A stretch of 5,094 nt of DNA from Gammaproteobacteria bacterium (GTDB lineage Bacteria > Pseudomonadota > Gammaproteobacteria > Steroidobacterales > MnTg04): the NCBI GenBank assembly GCA_027297845.1, contig JAPUHG010000245.1, positions 1 to 5,094 on the forward strand, in the 5' to 3' direction. The notes beneath the pieces are model-generated. The model had not been told where the DNA came from. It saw nothing but the letters and a program-made list of their open reading frames with translations, and searched no databases. A program made the position numbers and the translations under genes. Positions 4,805 through 5,094 of the stretch are shown piece after piece. Each line of letters begins with the position of its first letter. Within the stretch, counting starts at the first letter, position 1.

Positions 4805-5094
4805 ATGTCGAATGTTGAACAGGATCTCGCCTACGTACAGGAGGTGGTCAAGGATGCGGAATCGGCCCCATCGGGACCGCGCGCAATTTTTATACTCTGG
4901 GCGGCTATTTACTTCACCGGCTTTTCCCTTTTCGACTGGAACCATCGATACGCCGGCATATTCTGGTTGATCGCAGGCTCAGTCGGCGGGGTGGTCAGCT
5001 TCTGGCTGGGAAGCCGCTCGGCGCTCCGTGCCGGTGCGGCGTCACGCCGCATGGCAAAGCGCCATATGTTGCACTGGATCGGCATGGGCGCCGC
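4805..5094 (+). CDS. Unrecognised membrane protein, 5' part
   Basis: I do not recognise the family. The reading frame starts at ATG 4805, with GGAG at 4794-4797 giving a 7-nt spacer, and stays open for 96 codons to the window edge. Residues 1-26 are hydrophilic and probably helical (MSNVEQDLAYVQEVVKDAES...), ending in a Ser/Pro/Gly turn. Two hydrophobic segments follow, about 28-43 and 50-69, the latter rich in Gly and Trp. A basic stretch with several Arg and Lys (71-87) comes next, and a third hydrophobic segment may begin near 90. This fits an inner-membrane protein with the N-terminus and the basic loop probably on opposite or cytoplasmic faces; topology is inference. It has its own spacer and operator-like repeats, so it is probably transcribed separately from phaCZ. 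The start is well supported; the function is unknown. Confidence 0.8.
   Translation, partial: MSNVEQDLAYVQEVVKDAESAPSGPRAIFILWAAIYFTGFSLFDWNHRYAGIFWLIAGSVGGVVSFWLGSRSALRAGAASRRMAKRHMLHWIGMGA

Noticed and set aside
1..5094. tRNA or rRNA genes, CRISPR array, insertion sequence or phage elements
   Set aside because: No cloverleaf, regular repeat-spacer pattern, terminal inverted repeats, transposase or integrase was seen on either strand.

Overview
The window looks like chromosomal DNA of a gram-negative bacterium, most likely a gammaproteobacterium. Three things suggest this. The synthase and depolymerase at its centre are of the Pseudomonas-type medium-chain polyhydroxyalkanoate (PHA) families. 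The genes are moderately GC-rich with clear Shine-Dalgarno sites. There is also a perfect CRP-type palindrome. No species can be named from the sequence alone.

Layout. Positions 1-87 are an AT-rich tail with a hairpin that probably ends the leftward operon. Positions 88-1580 hold two leftward genes 11 bp apart, both for secreted proteins with DUF11-type beta-sandwich repeats (324 aa first, then 168 aa). Positions 1581-1924 are a 344-bp divergent intergenic region with no gene. It carries a TGTGA-N6-TCACA palindrome, candidate promoters in both directions and a leader hairpin at the ribosome binding site of the 324-aa gene. Positions 1925-4659 are a two-gene rightward operon: a class II-like PHA synthase (phaC, 626 aa) and an intracellular PHA depolymerase (phaZ, 284 aa), joined by a TAATG stop-start overlap. 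Positions 4660-4804 are a short spacer with a small hairpin, a direct repeat and a striking operator-like palindrome. The spacer leads to a rightward gene for an unrecognised membrane protein that runs off the window at 5094.

How the genes work together. PhaC polymerises (R)-3-hydroxyacyl-CoA into storage polyester and PhaZ releases monomers from the granule, so the operon encodes both halves of the carbon-storage cycle in a fixed, coupled ratio. The Pseudomonas arrangement phaC1-phaZ-phaC2-phaD is not continued here, because the gene after phaZ is unrelated. The DUF11 pair is a separate envelope or extracellular unit that shares only the intergenic region with the pha operon. The catalytic triads of both enzymes are intact.

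The most noteworthy points are a strongly basic, low-complexity 67-residue N-terminal extension on PhaC, an Ala in place of the first Gly of its lipase-like box, the CRP-type site between the divergent operons, and the operator-like palindrome before the final gene. I do not see a clearly new multi-gene system in this window.
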